From NCBI RefSeq assembly GCF_944383115.1, contig NZ_CALWOJ010000006.1:1-53804 (forward strand): DNA of 53,804 nucleotides. The letters run 5' to 3'. The translations under genes were made by a program, and so were the position numbers. The stretch is from an uncultured Flavonifractor sp. GTDB lineage: Bacteria; Bacillota; Clostridia; Oscillospirales; Oscillospiraceae. Shown here piece after piece: positions 35,528 to 42,441 of the stretch; within the stretch, counting starts at the first letter, position 1, and every line of letters begins with the position of its first letter. The notes under the pieces are model-generated. The model saw only the letters and a list, made by a program, of their open reading frames with translations, did not search any database and was not told the origin of the DNA.

Positions 35528-35896
35528 ATGAAAAAGCTACATCATACCGCTACGTCTAACCCTGCTGCGAATACCCCTAAATCTGAGCCCCCTGATACTT
35601 CTACCATTGGAGGACGCATTAAAGCACTCCGAAAGAAAAAAGGTATGTCTCAAGAGGTTCTCGCTGGCCTACTAGCAACCGATAAATCGGTTATTTCTCG
35701 CTGGGAAAATGGCGAAAGAGTGCCTACTTGGGAGATGGCAGGACAGATTGCTAATGTCTTTGGGGTTAGTCCTGACTACATCAGCTTTGGTAGTGACCAT
35801 AGAGATAATAATGATTATATCTATGTAGGCGGTCTGTCTTTTAGAGAAACCGCAGTCGTACGGATGATAGTAGATATTCTCCGTAAAGATTGCTAA
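35528..35896 (+). CDS. XRE-family helix-turn-helix regulator
   Basis: A 122-residue protein with a Cro/CI-type helix-turn-helix at about residues 26-85 (IGGRIKALRKKKGMSQEVLAGLLATDKSVISRWENGERVP). A short tail follows with no enzymatic domain. Such proteins usually repress the replication or excision genes of the element that carries them. It is the first gene ahead of the replication block; the following 186 bases contain no gene but several short GC-rich inverted repeats. Confidence 0.88.
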   Translation: MKKLHHTATSNPAANTPKSEPPDTSTIGGRIKALRKKKGMSQEVLAGLLATDKSVISRWENGERVPTWEMAGQIANVFGVSPDYISFGSDHRDNNDYIYVGGLSFRETAVVRMIVDILRKDC

Positions 35897-36082
35897 AGCA
35901 GCACACTTAGTTGTCTGCCGAGCAAAGCGATTAGCCGATAATGTGAGACAATATTAGCAAGGAAGGGATAGGCCCTCCGGGGCCTCCCCCCTCTCCCTCC
36001 CGGCGAAGTGCCGCCACGACCTCTGTGTTGAGCAGAGCGAGCGCACCAAGGGAAAACAATCTCAGATTGGAGGAATTTTACA

Positions 36083-36355
36083 ATGAGCAGGATTGTGGGC
36101 ATTGTGGATGTGTCTTTCTCGACCAAGGATGGCAACACCATAACGGGAAAAACTTTCCACGTAACAAATCCGGTAGAGGCAGGTCAAGGAAGAGGAGAGG
36201 TCACGGACCATTTCTTTCTCTCCGCTGCTAAGTTAGCGGCTCTTGCCTTTGCCCCGGCGCTAAATCAGGAGGTTCAAGTTCTGTACAACCGTTTCGGTAA
36301 GGTCGCCAGCCTTGTTCTGGTTGATCCGTTGGACTCAACCATGGAGGTGGACTGA
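36083..36355 (+). CDS. Unrecognised small protein of the element (possible OB-fold DNA-binding)
   Basis: A 90-residue, beta-rich protein that I do not recognise. The pattern GKTFHVTN and LNQEVQVLYNRFGKVASLVLVD recalls the small ssDNA-binding proteins of filamentous phages, and a rolling-circle element would need such a protein, but this is weak. GGAGG precedes the ATG. Its stop overlaps the next start (TGATG at 36353-36357), the first of a chain of four coupled genes. Confidence 0.7.
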   Translation: MSRIVGIVDVSFSTKDGNTITGKTFHVTNPVEAGQGRGEVTDHFFLSAAKLAALAFAPALNQEVQVLYNRFGKVASLVLVDPLDSTMEVD

Positions 36356-36687
36356 TGACCATTCAGAAAGCCATTGAGGTCTTTTTGATGGCCTGGAGGT
36401 TAACCTGGGACCCAGCCTTGGAGGTCATGACCTGGCCCCGCTACCCTTATAGGGAGTTGGGGCCGAGTCAGGCCCCTGACGGCTCCGTGGTTCTTCGGGT
36501 CTACAAGCGGGGGTTTGGTTACAAGCGCAAAGGAATCAGGCCCCGTGAGCCTCCTGCCGCTGATGTGCGGAGTATTCGGGAAGTTTTGAATCTGGCTCTG
36601 CCTGCTGGATTTCGCATCCGTGAAGTCCAGGACCAGGGCAAGAGCGTAATAATTATCTTGGAGGAAAGATTTTATGCCAAAGATTGA
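36355..36687 (+). CDS. Unrecognised protein of the element
   Basis: A 110-residue, fairly basic protein without signal peptide or clear domain. It contains a Trp/Tyr-rich N-terminal region (WRLTWDPALEVMTWPRYPYREL) and a basic middle (VYKRGFGYKRKGIRPREPP). It overlaps the previous gene by one base and the next by 14, so it is translated as part of the cassette. No function proposed. Confidence 0.7.
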   Translation: MTIQKAIEVFLMAWRLTWDPALEVMTWPRYPYRELGPSQAPDGSVVLRVYKRGFGYKRKGIRPREPPAADVRSIREVLNLALPAGFRIREVQDQGKSVIIILEERFYAKD

Positions 36688-37192
36688 AGAAATGGCGGGC
36701 GGCTTGCAGCGTGGTCTAGCCCGTGGCATCGGTACTGCCGCTGCTTCTTATCGCTGTTACTTGGCTAGAGCCAATGCTTTAGCGGTAGCTCAAGCCCGTA
36801 CAGCGGAGGAGAATCAATTTTCTGGGAATTGGCTGGCAACCTTCGCTTGCCTGTTCCAGAGTGCTGTCCACAACACTGTGGAATTGACGCATCTGGTTGA
36901 ACCAGACTCGTTTGAGGATTTTTACTCTGAACATCCGGTTCGGCGTGCCAAAAAGGGCTTTCTTGCAGTGTGTCTTGTTGGTTGGCGTCGTCCTGGCTTT
37001 GAGATTTCTGCTAGGGATGTACAGCGCATTTTGAATATCGAGATGCGCCGTCTGTGTAAGCAATGCGGCATTCCCAAGATTCAAGTAACTGTACAATATC
37101 TTGCGTGCAACCAGGTTCAATTTGCACTTGCATTTGCGAGGGATATGGTTGCAGCAAAGAGGGAAATCAATGATGAACCTCTTAAAATTTAA
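36674..37192 (+). CDS. Unrecognised protein of the element
   Basis: A 172-residue, mostly helical protein with a Gly/Ala-rich N-terminus (GGLQRGLARGIGTAAASY) and three cysteines spread through the chain. No membrane segment strong enough for an anchor and no known motif are seen. GGAGG lies inside the preceding gene. Its end overlaps the next gene by 23 bases. A structural or relaxosome-helper role could be imagined but is not supported. Confidence 0.7.
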   Translation: MPKIEEMAGGLQRGLARGIGTAAASYRCYLARANALAVAQARTAEENQFSGNWLATFACLFQSAVHNTVELTHLVEPDSFEDFYSEHPVRRAKKGFLAVCLVGWRRPGFEISARDVQRILNIEMRRLCKQCGIPKIQVTVQYLACNQVQFALAFARDMVAAKREINDEPLKI

Positions 37193-37496
37193 TCGTGACT
37201 ATATCTCGTTAGAGGATCTGGCTGTTATTGGCAAGGTTCTGGCCGCCCTGGGGGAGTTAGGGATTACCCTGCTCCTCCGGGACCCGGTCCCCGTCAGGTG
37301 GGATTATGGCCCCCACCGGTTGTACCAATGGGAGGTTATCACCCGTAATGACGAGCCAATAGGTACCCAAGCTATTCAGGATCTGTTGGGCGCTGTCAAT
37401 TCTGTGGGCAAATTCAGGCCCCAAGTTTACAGCGTAGAAGACTATCCCACCGAATATGGTAATTTTACTCAATACTATATTACGGTGTTTATATAA
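37170..37496 (+). CDS. Unrecognised protein of the element
   Basis: A 108-residue protein starting at ATGATG with GAGGG upstream. It shows alternating beta and helical stretches (LEDLAVIGKVLAALGELGITLLLRD) and an aromatic C-terminus (NFTQYYITVFI). It is the last of four coupled genes and ends 149 bases before the stem-loop origin. No family recognised. Confidence 0.68.
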   Translation: MMNLLKFNRDYISLEDLAVIGKVLAALGELGITLLLRDPVPVRWDYGPHRLYQWEVITRNDEPIGTQAIQDLLGAVNSVGKFRPQVYSVEDYPTEYGNFTQYYITVFI

Positions 37497-37533
37497 TAGG
37501 CGGCACATCTATTTCCCAAAGTCCTACATGATC

Positions 37534-37554
37534 GTGTTGGCCCAAAGCCAACAC
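37534..37554. repeat. Hairpin near the origin
   Basis: GTGTTGGC (37534-37541), loop CCAAA, GCCAACAC (37547-37554). A larger imperfect stem follows at about 37559-37605. Both may be part of the replication or packaging region of the element. Confidence 0.5.
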
Positions 37555-37644
37555 CAAGGGGGTGAGCGAGCGGCGCAGGCGCAAGCCGAAGCTGCCGCCC
37601 ACCCTCTTGTCAGTTGTAAGGCTCACATCCATGTGCCGCCCGGA

Positions 37645-37692
37645 TGCCCTAAAGCCTAGTATTACCTTTAGGGCACTTCTGTACCGTGTACC
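37645..37692 (+). promoter_or_regulatory. CRESS-type rolling-circle replication origin (stem-loop with TAGTATTAC)
   Basis: A perfect 10-pair stem, TGCCCTAAAG (37645-37654) with CTTTAGGGCA (37666-37675), displays TAGTATTAC (37657-37665) at the end of an 11-base loop. This nonamer in a stem-loop is the nick site of circoviruses and their relatives. Immediately beyond are two TGTACC copies (37680-37685 and 37687-37692) that look like Rep-binding iterons. The origin lies about 100 bases before the rep gene. Confidence 0.88.
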
Positions 37693-37782
37693 ATCATTGT
37701 TTCCTTGTCACTTTTGGCATTACAAGATATGGCCTTCTGCCTTGCACTGGACCCACATCGAACAGATAGGAGGTGAACACAA

Positions 37783-38811
37783 ATGACTGACACACGCCAC
37801 AGGCGATACCTTTTGACAATCAACAATCCCGGCAACGATTGGTCACACGAAAAAATTCGCACAGTGCTGAAAAACTTGAATTTGCGTTATTGGTGTATGG
37901 CTGACGAAATCGGCTTGCAAGAACAGACACCTCACACGCATATCTACTTTGTAGCGGCGGCTTCAGCGGTTCGGTTTTCCACTGTTAAAAAAATGTTTCC
38001 TACCGCTCATATTGACCCGGCTAATGGGAGTAGCGTAGAGTGCAGGGATTATGTTCAGAAGTCGGGTAAGTGGGCTGATGATCCCAAGGCTGACACCAGC
38101 ACCCCCGGCACCTTTGAGGAGTGGGGAGAGCTGCCAGACGAACCCGGACAAGGCTACCGCTCCGATATTGCTCAACTTTACGCTATGATTTCAGACGGCA
38201 TGAGCAACGCCGAAATCATGGCCCAAAATCCAGACCTTGCAATCCACATCTCCCGCATGGATAAAATACGGCAGGATATTTTAGAAGCCAAATACCGGGA
38301 CGAATTTCGGCAACTGGATGTGACCTATATTTTCGGCCCCACTGCAACTGGAAAAACCAGAGGGGTTATGGAAAAGCATGGTTATTCCAATGTCTACCGT
38401 GTCACGGACTACACCCACCCATTTGACCGCTATGCTCAGGAGCCGGTTTTATTGTTCGATGAATTTCGCTCCTCTCTTATGGTCGGTGATATGTTGGACT
38501 ACCTGGACGGCTACCCTCTGGCCCTCCCAGCAAGATACGCCAACCGACAAGCCTGTTATACAACGGTCTATATTATCAGCAATATTGACCTCTCCCAGCA
38601 ATACAAAAACGTGCAGGAGACAGAGCCAGCCACCTGGAAAGCGTTTCTCCGAAGAATTCATCATGTCGTTGAACAGAACCGGGACAAGCCCCCTACGGAC
38701 CACGGCACCGCCCTGGACTACATATTTCCCCCGCCTAAACCAACCCCCGATTGGGTCCGGGAGATCGAGAACGACGAAACACCCCCGGAGCAGTTTGGCC
38801 TCCCATTTTAG
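37783..38811 (+). CDS. rep: CRESS-type replication initiator Rep (HUH endonuclease + SF3 helicase)
   Basis: A 342-residue Rep with all expected motifs in order. Motif I is LLTINN (10-15). Motif II is PHTHIYF with His 51 and His 53. Motif III is DYVQK with nicking Tyr 90 and Lys 93. Walker A is GPTATGKT (185-192), Walker B is VLLFDEF (Asp 226-Glu 227), and motif C is YIISN with Asn 267. Length and layout equal those of circovirus/CRESS-DNA virus and related bacterial plasmid Reps. It should nick the loop of the upstream origin and unwind DNA for rolling-circle replication. AGGAGG precedes the ATG. Nothing essential is missing, so it may be active. Confidence 0.93.
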   Translation: MTDTRHRRYLLTINNPGNDWSHEKIRTVLKNLNLRYWCMADEIGLQEQTPHTHIYFVAAASAVRFSTVKKMFPTAHIDPANGSSVECRDYVQKSGKWADDPKADTSTPGTFEEWGELPDEPGQGYRSDIAQLYAMISDGMSNAEIMAQNPDLAIHISRMDKIRQDILEAKYRDEFRQLDVTYIFGPTATGKTRGVMEKHGYSNVYRVTDYTHPFDRYAQEPVLLFDEFRSSLMVGDMLDYLDGYPLALPARYANRQACYTTVYIISNIDLSQQYKNVQETEPATWKAFLRRIHHVVEQNRDKPPTDHGTALDYIFPPPKPTPDWVREIENDETPPEQFGLPF

Positions 38812-38926
38812 GGTTGCTGAAATGGCAACAAATCTTGCCACTATTGGCATTGCAGGATTCCTGTCCCCGTGATACCATTAGGCCATCAAGAGGGACAACC
38901 CCTCAAAAATTTAAGGAGGAACTATT

Positions 38927-39283
38927 ATGGATAACTTCAAGATCGCCATTGCCACTGGAGAGCCTGTCACTGAGCAGGCCCCTACCGTGGACACCCCCAG
39001 CACCACCGAGGTGTCTGTTATCTACACGATATTGATTCCCAACGAAAACAGGTCGTATACGTTTGAGGTTTTTATTGACCCCAAAGTATATGATTTCGGA
39101 TGGAGAGATGCCGAAATTGAGCGGATTGTCACAGGAACGCATCATGTGACAGTTTGCGCCCCAGAATACTGGGACGGGACAATAGATGAAAAAGTCAATG
39201 TAACGTGTGACGCCGAGGGACGAATTGTTCTTCATAAGGAAAGGCTCACACCAGATGATAAGGAGGACACTAACAATGGATAA
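38927..39283 (+). CDS. Unrecognised element protein with shared N-terminus (1)
   Basis: A 118-residue protein. The first 29 residues (ATGEPVTEQAPTVDTPSTTE) almost match the start of the next gene; the rest (VSVIYTILIPNENRSYTFEVF and on) is a beta-rich domain with no counterpart there. AAGGAGG precedes the ATG. It follows rep by 115 bases and its end overlaps the next gene by eight bases. No function recognised. Confidence 0.72.
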   Translation: MDNFKIAIATGEPVTEQAPTVDTPSTTEVSVIYTILIPNENRSYTFEVFIDPKVYDFGWRDAEIERIVTGTHHVTVCAPEYWDGTIDEKVNVTCDAEGRIVLHKERLTPDDKEDTNNG

Positions 39284-39764
39284 CATCAATACAACTATCT
39301 CCACCGGGGAGCCTGTCACTGAACAGGCCCCCGCCGTGGACACCCCCAGCACCAGCACCATCGCCAGTGATAACACCCCCGTTTATCTGCCTGCCGACTA
39401 TCTCTCTGCTGGCTACTATGCCATTACCGACAAGGGTGCTAAGTACCTTCGCCCCGAGTTTGTTGGCAAGTACGCTGAGACGATGGCCTCTCTGCTGGCT
39501 GATATGAAACCCACTGATTTTAACGGTCTACTTCGGGAGATGAAACGTAGCAAGAAAAAGACGCTCCCCTTTGAAGCCCGTTTGACTGCTGCCGCTGAAA
39601 TGCTCCCCAAGGCTCTGGCTCTGGTACACCGTAAAAAAGCCCCGGCCCTGTTGGTCACTTATATCAAGGACAATCTGGACCATCTTCACGATGACGATGA
39701 TTGGACGGCCTACTATCGCAATTTGGAGGCTATCGCCGGTTATATGATCGGGGGAGATACCTAA
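39276..39764 (+). CDS. Unrecognised element protein with shared N-terminus (2)
   Basis: A 162-residue protein. Its N-terminus (STGEPVTEQAPAVDTPSTST) repeats that of the upstream gene. The remaining 130 residues are helical and basic (MKRSKKKTLPFEARLTAAAEML, then an acidic HDDDDW patch). The start at 39276 was chosen for its AAGGAGG; the open frame runs further upstream inside the previous gene. Its stop overlaps the next ATG (TAATG). No family recognised. Confidence 0.72.
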   Translation: MDNINTTISTGEPVTEQAPAVDTPSTSTIASDNTPVYLPADYLSAGYYAITDKGAKYLRPEFVGKYAETMASLLADMKPTDFNGLLREMKRSKKKTLPFEARLTAAAEMLPKALALVHRKKAPALLVTYIKDNLDHLHDDDDWTAYYRNLEAIAGYMIGGDT

Positions 39765-39880
39765 TGTCCCCCGATGACATAGGAGGCATACAGGGCTGCA
39801 CATATACTGCCTTTCCGCCTGACAGAGAGGGCAGATCGTATGGAGAATATATTTTCTTTGTTGGGGAAAGGTATCTGTAA
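39764..39880 (+). CDS. Tiny coupled gene, 38 residues
   Basis: A 38-codon frame that begins inside the stop codon of the previous gene (TAATG at 39762-39766): MSPDDIGGIQGC, then TYTAFPPDREGRSYGEYIFF. The coupling is the main support. No function known. Confidence 0.45.
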   Translation: MSPDDIGGIQGCTYTAFPPDREGRSYGEYIFFVGERYL

Positions 39881-39894
39881 GGGGGGAGCCACCT

Positions 39895-40029
39895 TTGCAG
39901 ATTGACAGCAAATCATCCATGGAGAGCCTTGTCCGTCAAACTTGGCTCCACTACTATAATGACTACCTTCGGGAGCGTGGAATTATTACCGAGGAGAAAT
40001 GGCGGAAAATGCGGCAAAAAATTGGATAG
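39895..40029 (+). CDS. Small SHOCT-like protein upstream of the recombinase
   Basis: A 44-residue frame from a TTG with GGGGGGAG upstream (an ATG at 39919 is the alternative). The sequence YYNDYLRERGIITEEKWRKM resembles the short SHOCT-type motif that often sits just before recombinase genes of Firmicute mobile elements. It may be an oligomerisation or regulatory peptide, or an excision helper; none of this is shown. A terminator follows nine bases later. Confidence 0.6.
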   Translation: MQIDSKSSMESLVRQTWLHYYNDYLRERGIITEEKWRKMRQKIG

Positions 40030-40037
40030 TGATAATT

Positions 40038-40073
40038 AAAAGGCGCTCAGAATGATACCTCTGAACGCCTTTT
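40038..40073 (+). terminator. Terminator before the recombinase gene
   Basis: AAAAGGCG-c-TCAGA and TCTGA-a-CGCCTTTT form a 13-pair stem with one mismatch, followed by further T-rich sequence. It separates the replication operon from the recombinase gene. Confidence 0.85.
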
Positions 40074-40077
40074 GTTC

Positions 40078-40105
40078 TTGCTTTTTTCTTTGAATATGAT
40101 ATAAT
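40078..40105 (+). promoter_or_regulatory. Promoter of the recombinase gene
   Basis: TTGCTT (40078-40083) and a perfect TATAAT (40100-40105) with 16 bases between, about 40 bases before the recombinase start. Confidence 0.7.
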
Positions 40106-40144
40106 ATAGATGATGATAAAACGAACTTTTTGGAGGTAGCCAGT

Positions 40145-41821
40145 ATGGACATACATACCGCACGGCAGCAGCTCAAAACAAAATCTATCTATGACATTCC
40201 TATGCGGGTTACCTACTACGCCCGTGTTTCGTCCGAGAAAGACGAACAGCTCAACTCCCTGGGCAACCAGATTTCCTATTATGAGGACTTTATTAAGAAA
40301 AATCCCAACTGGACTTATGTAGAGGGCTACATTGACGAGGGCCTTTCCGCCGCCACCACCAAAAAGCGAGAGAATTTCCACCGCATGGTGGACGATGGGA
40401 AAGCGGGCGTTTTTGATTTCATCATTACGAAAGAGATTTCCCGTTTTGCCCGTAACACCCTGGATTCCATTCAGTTTACCCGTGAACTGCTTAACGCCGG
40501 GGTGGGGGTATTCTTCCAGAACGATAATATCAACACGTTGGACGAGGACAGCGAGCTGCGCCTTACCATCATGTCCGGTATCGCTCAGGACGAGCTGCGC
40601 AAGCTGTCCAGCCGTGTCAAATTTGGTCACGCCCAGGCCATCAAGAAAAATGTGGTGCTGGGAAACAGCCGAATTTTTGGATACACCAAAGACGGCGGGC
40701 GGCTGGTGATTGACCAGGACGAGGCTCCCATGGTACGGGAACTGTTTGAACTGTACGCCACGGGACAATACAGCATGAAGCAGATCGAAACCCTGTTTTG
40801 GGCAAAGGGCTACCGCAACCACAACGGCAAGAAGATCGCCCACACCACCATGTCGGGCATGATTTCCAACCCCAAATATAAGGGTTACTACGTGGGTAAC
40901 AAGGTGAAGGTTATTGACCTGTTTACCAAGAAACAGAAATTCCTCCCCCCGGAGGAATGGGTCATGTTCAAGGACGAGACAGGCGAGATTGTCCCGGCTA
41001 TCGTGGATGAAGAACTTTGGGAACAGGCCAACAAGGTATTGAAAAAGCGGAGCGAGGACGTAAAGGGGCGGCAAGGGATATGTAACCACGCCAACCTCCT
41101 AACCGGGAAACTGTATTGCGCCGACTGCGGCACGGCCTACTATCGCCGGGAGTCCAAAGATAAGCAGGGAAACAAAAACAGCAAGTGGGTATGCAGCAAC
41201 AAAATCAAAAGCGGGGCTGACGCCTGCGCCTCTTTCCCTATTTATGAAGAAGAATTAAAGCCCTTACTTTTTGAGGTGTTCCAAGAGACAGAGGCAGACG
41301 CTGAGGCATTGATTGAGGAATATATTGAGATGTACAAGTCCCTGGCAGACGGCGGAGACACCGCAAAACAGATTGACGCTCTCCGGGATCAGGCAGACTT
41401 AGCACGAAAGAAAAAAAGTAAGCTGCTGGGCTACAATGCCGCCGGTCAGCTCTCCGACAAGGACTTCCTCGCCATGAATAAGGAGTGTGACAAGGAGATC
41501 GAGGAGGCCGAGCGGCAGATTTACGAGCTGGAACAGCAGCAGCTTTCCAAAGAGGAATTCAAAAAGCACATCGACACCATCCGCCGGGTGCTGCATGACG
41601 CCAAACGGGACGCCGCTCAGGGGATTATCAACAAGGATTTCATCGACAAGTATATTGACAAGATTTTTGTCACCCCGGAGGCGGACGGCACCATGCGCCT
41701 GCAAATCAAGATTTTTACCGGGGAAACTACGGACAAGTACCTCTCTAAACTCAGAGGTCGTACGGGTCACACGTTGAAGAAGATGATCCAGGCCTACGAG
41801 AACGGTATGGCTGGCAAGTAA
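40145..41821 (+). CDS. Large serine recombinase (integrase) with spore-protein tail
   Basis: A 558-residue serine integrase of the element. It has the catalytic domain with YYARVSSEKDEQ (nucleophile Ser 29), FIITKEISRFARN, a recombinase domain, a zinc ribbon (LYCADCGTAYYRRES with a later Cys pair), a coiled coil and a basic end. The ATG at 40145 has GGAGG upstream. The last 14 residues (KKMIQAYENGMAGK) do not belong to it: they are the C-terminus of the interrupted SASP, gained at the AA crossover (41777-41778). In the excised circle the frame would continue instead into 33 residues now found at 33675-33774, giving about 577 residues. So attP lies inside the coding sequence. Confidence 0.93.
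   Translation: MDIHTARQQLKTKSIYDIPMRVTYYARVSSEKDEQLNSLGNQISYYEDFIKKNPNWTYVEGYIDEGLSAATTKKRENFHRMVDDGKAGVFDFIITKEISRFARNTLDSIQFTRELLNAGVGVFFQNDNINTLDEDSELRLTIMSGIAQDELRKLSSRVKFGHAQAIKKNVVLGNSRIFGYTKDGGRLVIDQDEAPMVRELFELYATGQYSMKQIETLFWAKGYRNHNGKKIAHTTMSGMISNPKYKGYYVGNKVKVIDLFTKKQKFLPPEEWVMFKDETGEIVPAIVDEELWEQANKVLKKRSEDVKGRQGICNHANLLTGKLYCADCGTAYYRRESKDKQGNKNSKWVCSNKIKSGADACASFPIYEEELKPLLFEVFQETEADAEALIEEYIEMYKSLADGGDTAKQIDALRDQADLARKKKSKLLGYNAAGQLSDKDFLAMNKECDKEIEEAERQIYELEQQQLSKEEFKKHIDTIRRVLHDAKRDAAQGIINKDFIDKYIDKIFVTPEADGTMRLQIKIFTGETTDKYLSKLRGRTGHTLKKMIQAYENGMAGK
41757..41798. other. attR of the integrative element
   Basis: Right junction, with AA core at 41777-41778. The element-side arm TCGTACGGGT (41757-41766 region) mirrors ACCCGTACGA at attL. 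Host spore-protein sequence starts directly after the core. Confidence 0.85.
41779..41821 (+). pseudogene. 3' remnant of the interrupted spore-protein gene
   Basis: Codes for KKMIQAYENGMAGK and a stop, the standard alpha/beta SASP ending, in frame with the recombinase. It completes the SASP begun at 33511 when joined across the AA core. Confidence 0.88.
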
Positions 41822-41855
41822 GACGCCATCCATCGGGATAAAAGCCCCGTCATAC

Positions 41856-41899
41856 AACAGGAGCCGCCGGTCGTTTGACCGGCGGCTCCTGTTCTTTTT
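41856..41899. terminator. Terminator of the spore-protein gene (now after the recombinase)
   Basis: A perfect 17-pair stem (41856-41872 with 41877-41893), loop GTTT, then a T-run. It is probably the original SASP terminator, and also ends the minus-strand gene that follows. Confidence 0.88.
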
Positions 41900-42351
41900 T
41901 AGATCCGGGGCAGCTTTTTCCACCGCTCCGGCGCTTCCTCCGGGCTGTACAGACAATCCGCCGCCAAACAGCGGTATGCCTTTCCCCGGAAACTGACGGT
42001 ATCTCCCATCTGGTACCCGTCGCCTTCCCCCGCAGGGCGGCTCCACAGCGGCAGGCCACGGCTGTCGGTACCGATGGGTTCGTAGAGTTCCAGCGTGCGC
42101 TCCGGCGGCAGGTGGACGCTGGCGCGGTGATCCAAGGTCACCTGATAGAGCTGCGGGTCTCCCACGGCGTTGGTACCCCAGCGGAGGTAGTCCCCCGTCT
42201 GATAGACTGCGCCCGGTACAAATTCCGGAAAGACCCAGGGCACTTCCAGGGCCTGAGACGGTTCCAGCTGCGCGGCAAACATCTGCAGCAGCCGGCAGAA
42301 CTGCCGGGCCTCACTCTCACTGCCAAACGGAAACAAAGCACGCTCCCACAT
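41899..42351 (-). CDS. Protein with carbohydrate-binding-module-like repeats
   Basis: A 150-residue protein. Two stretches, YQTGDYLRWGTNAVGDPQLYQV and (more typical) YQMGDTVSFRGKAYRC with SPEEAPERW, follow the pattern of the small chitin-binding/CBM5-12-type module (Y-x-x-G-D-x-V, then Y-x-C, then a Trp). No signal peptide is present, so it may come from a phage-type tail or cell-wall-related gene. GGGAGG precedes the ATG. It stands alone. Confidence 0.6.
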   Translation of the reverse strand: MWERALFPFGSESEARQFCRLLQMFAAQLEPSQALEVPWVFPEFVPGAVYQTGDYLRWGTNAVGDPQLYQVTLDHRASVHLPPERTLELYEPIGTDSRGLPLWSRPAGEGDGYQMGDTVSFRGKAYRCLAADCLYSPEEAPERWKKLPRI

Positions 42352-42441
42352 GGGCCATTCCTCCCCTTCTCTACTTATGGCGCAACACCGGCGTGGGTTG
42401 CACGCCGCAGTACACCGACGGGGAGAAAAAACAGTCCAGGC

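Larger units (their letters stand above)
33675..41778. mobile_element. 8.1-kb integrative element with CRESS-type replication module
   Basis: Its ends are set by the split spore-protein gene and the shared AA core. Contents in order: tail of the recombinase frame and its terminator, lipoprotein, XRE regulator, four coupled unrecognised genes, stem-loop origin, HUH-SF3 Rep, two genes with a shared N-terminus, two tiny genes, and the large serine recombinase. Base composition is clearly more A/T-rich than the flanking eut and ATPase genes. It should excise as a circle and replicate by rolling circle. No capsid, conjugation or partition gene was recognised, so plasmid-like or virus-like nature is open. 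Confidence 0.88.

Noticed and set aside
36674-37192. Capsid protein of a CRESS-type virus
   Set aside because: The protein is mainly helical by inspection, without the Arg-rich N-terminus and beta-rich body of known circular ssDNA virus capsids; left as unknown.
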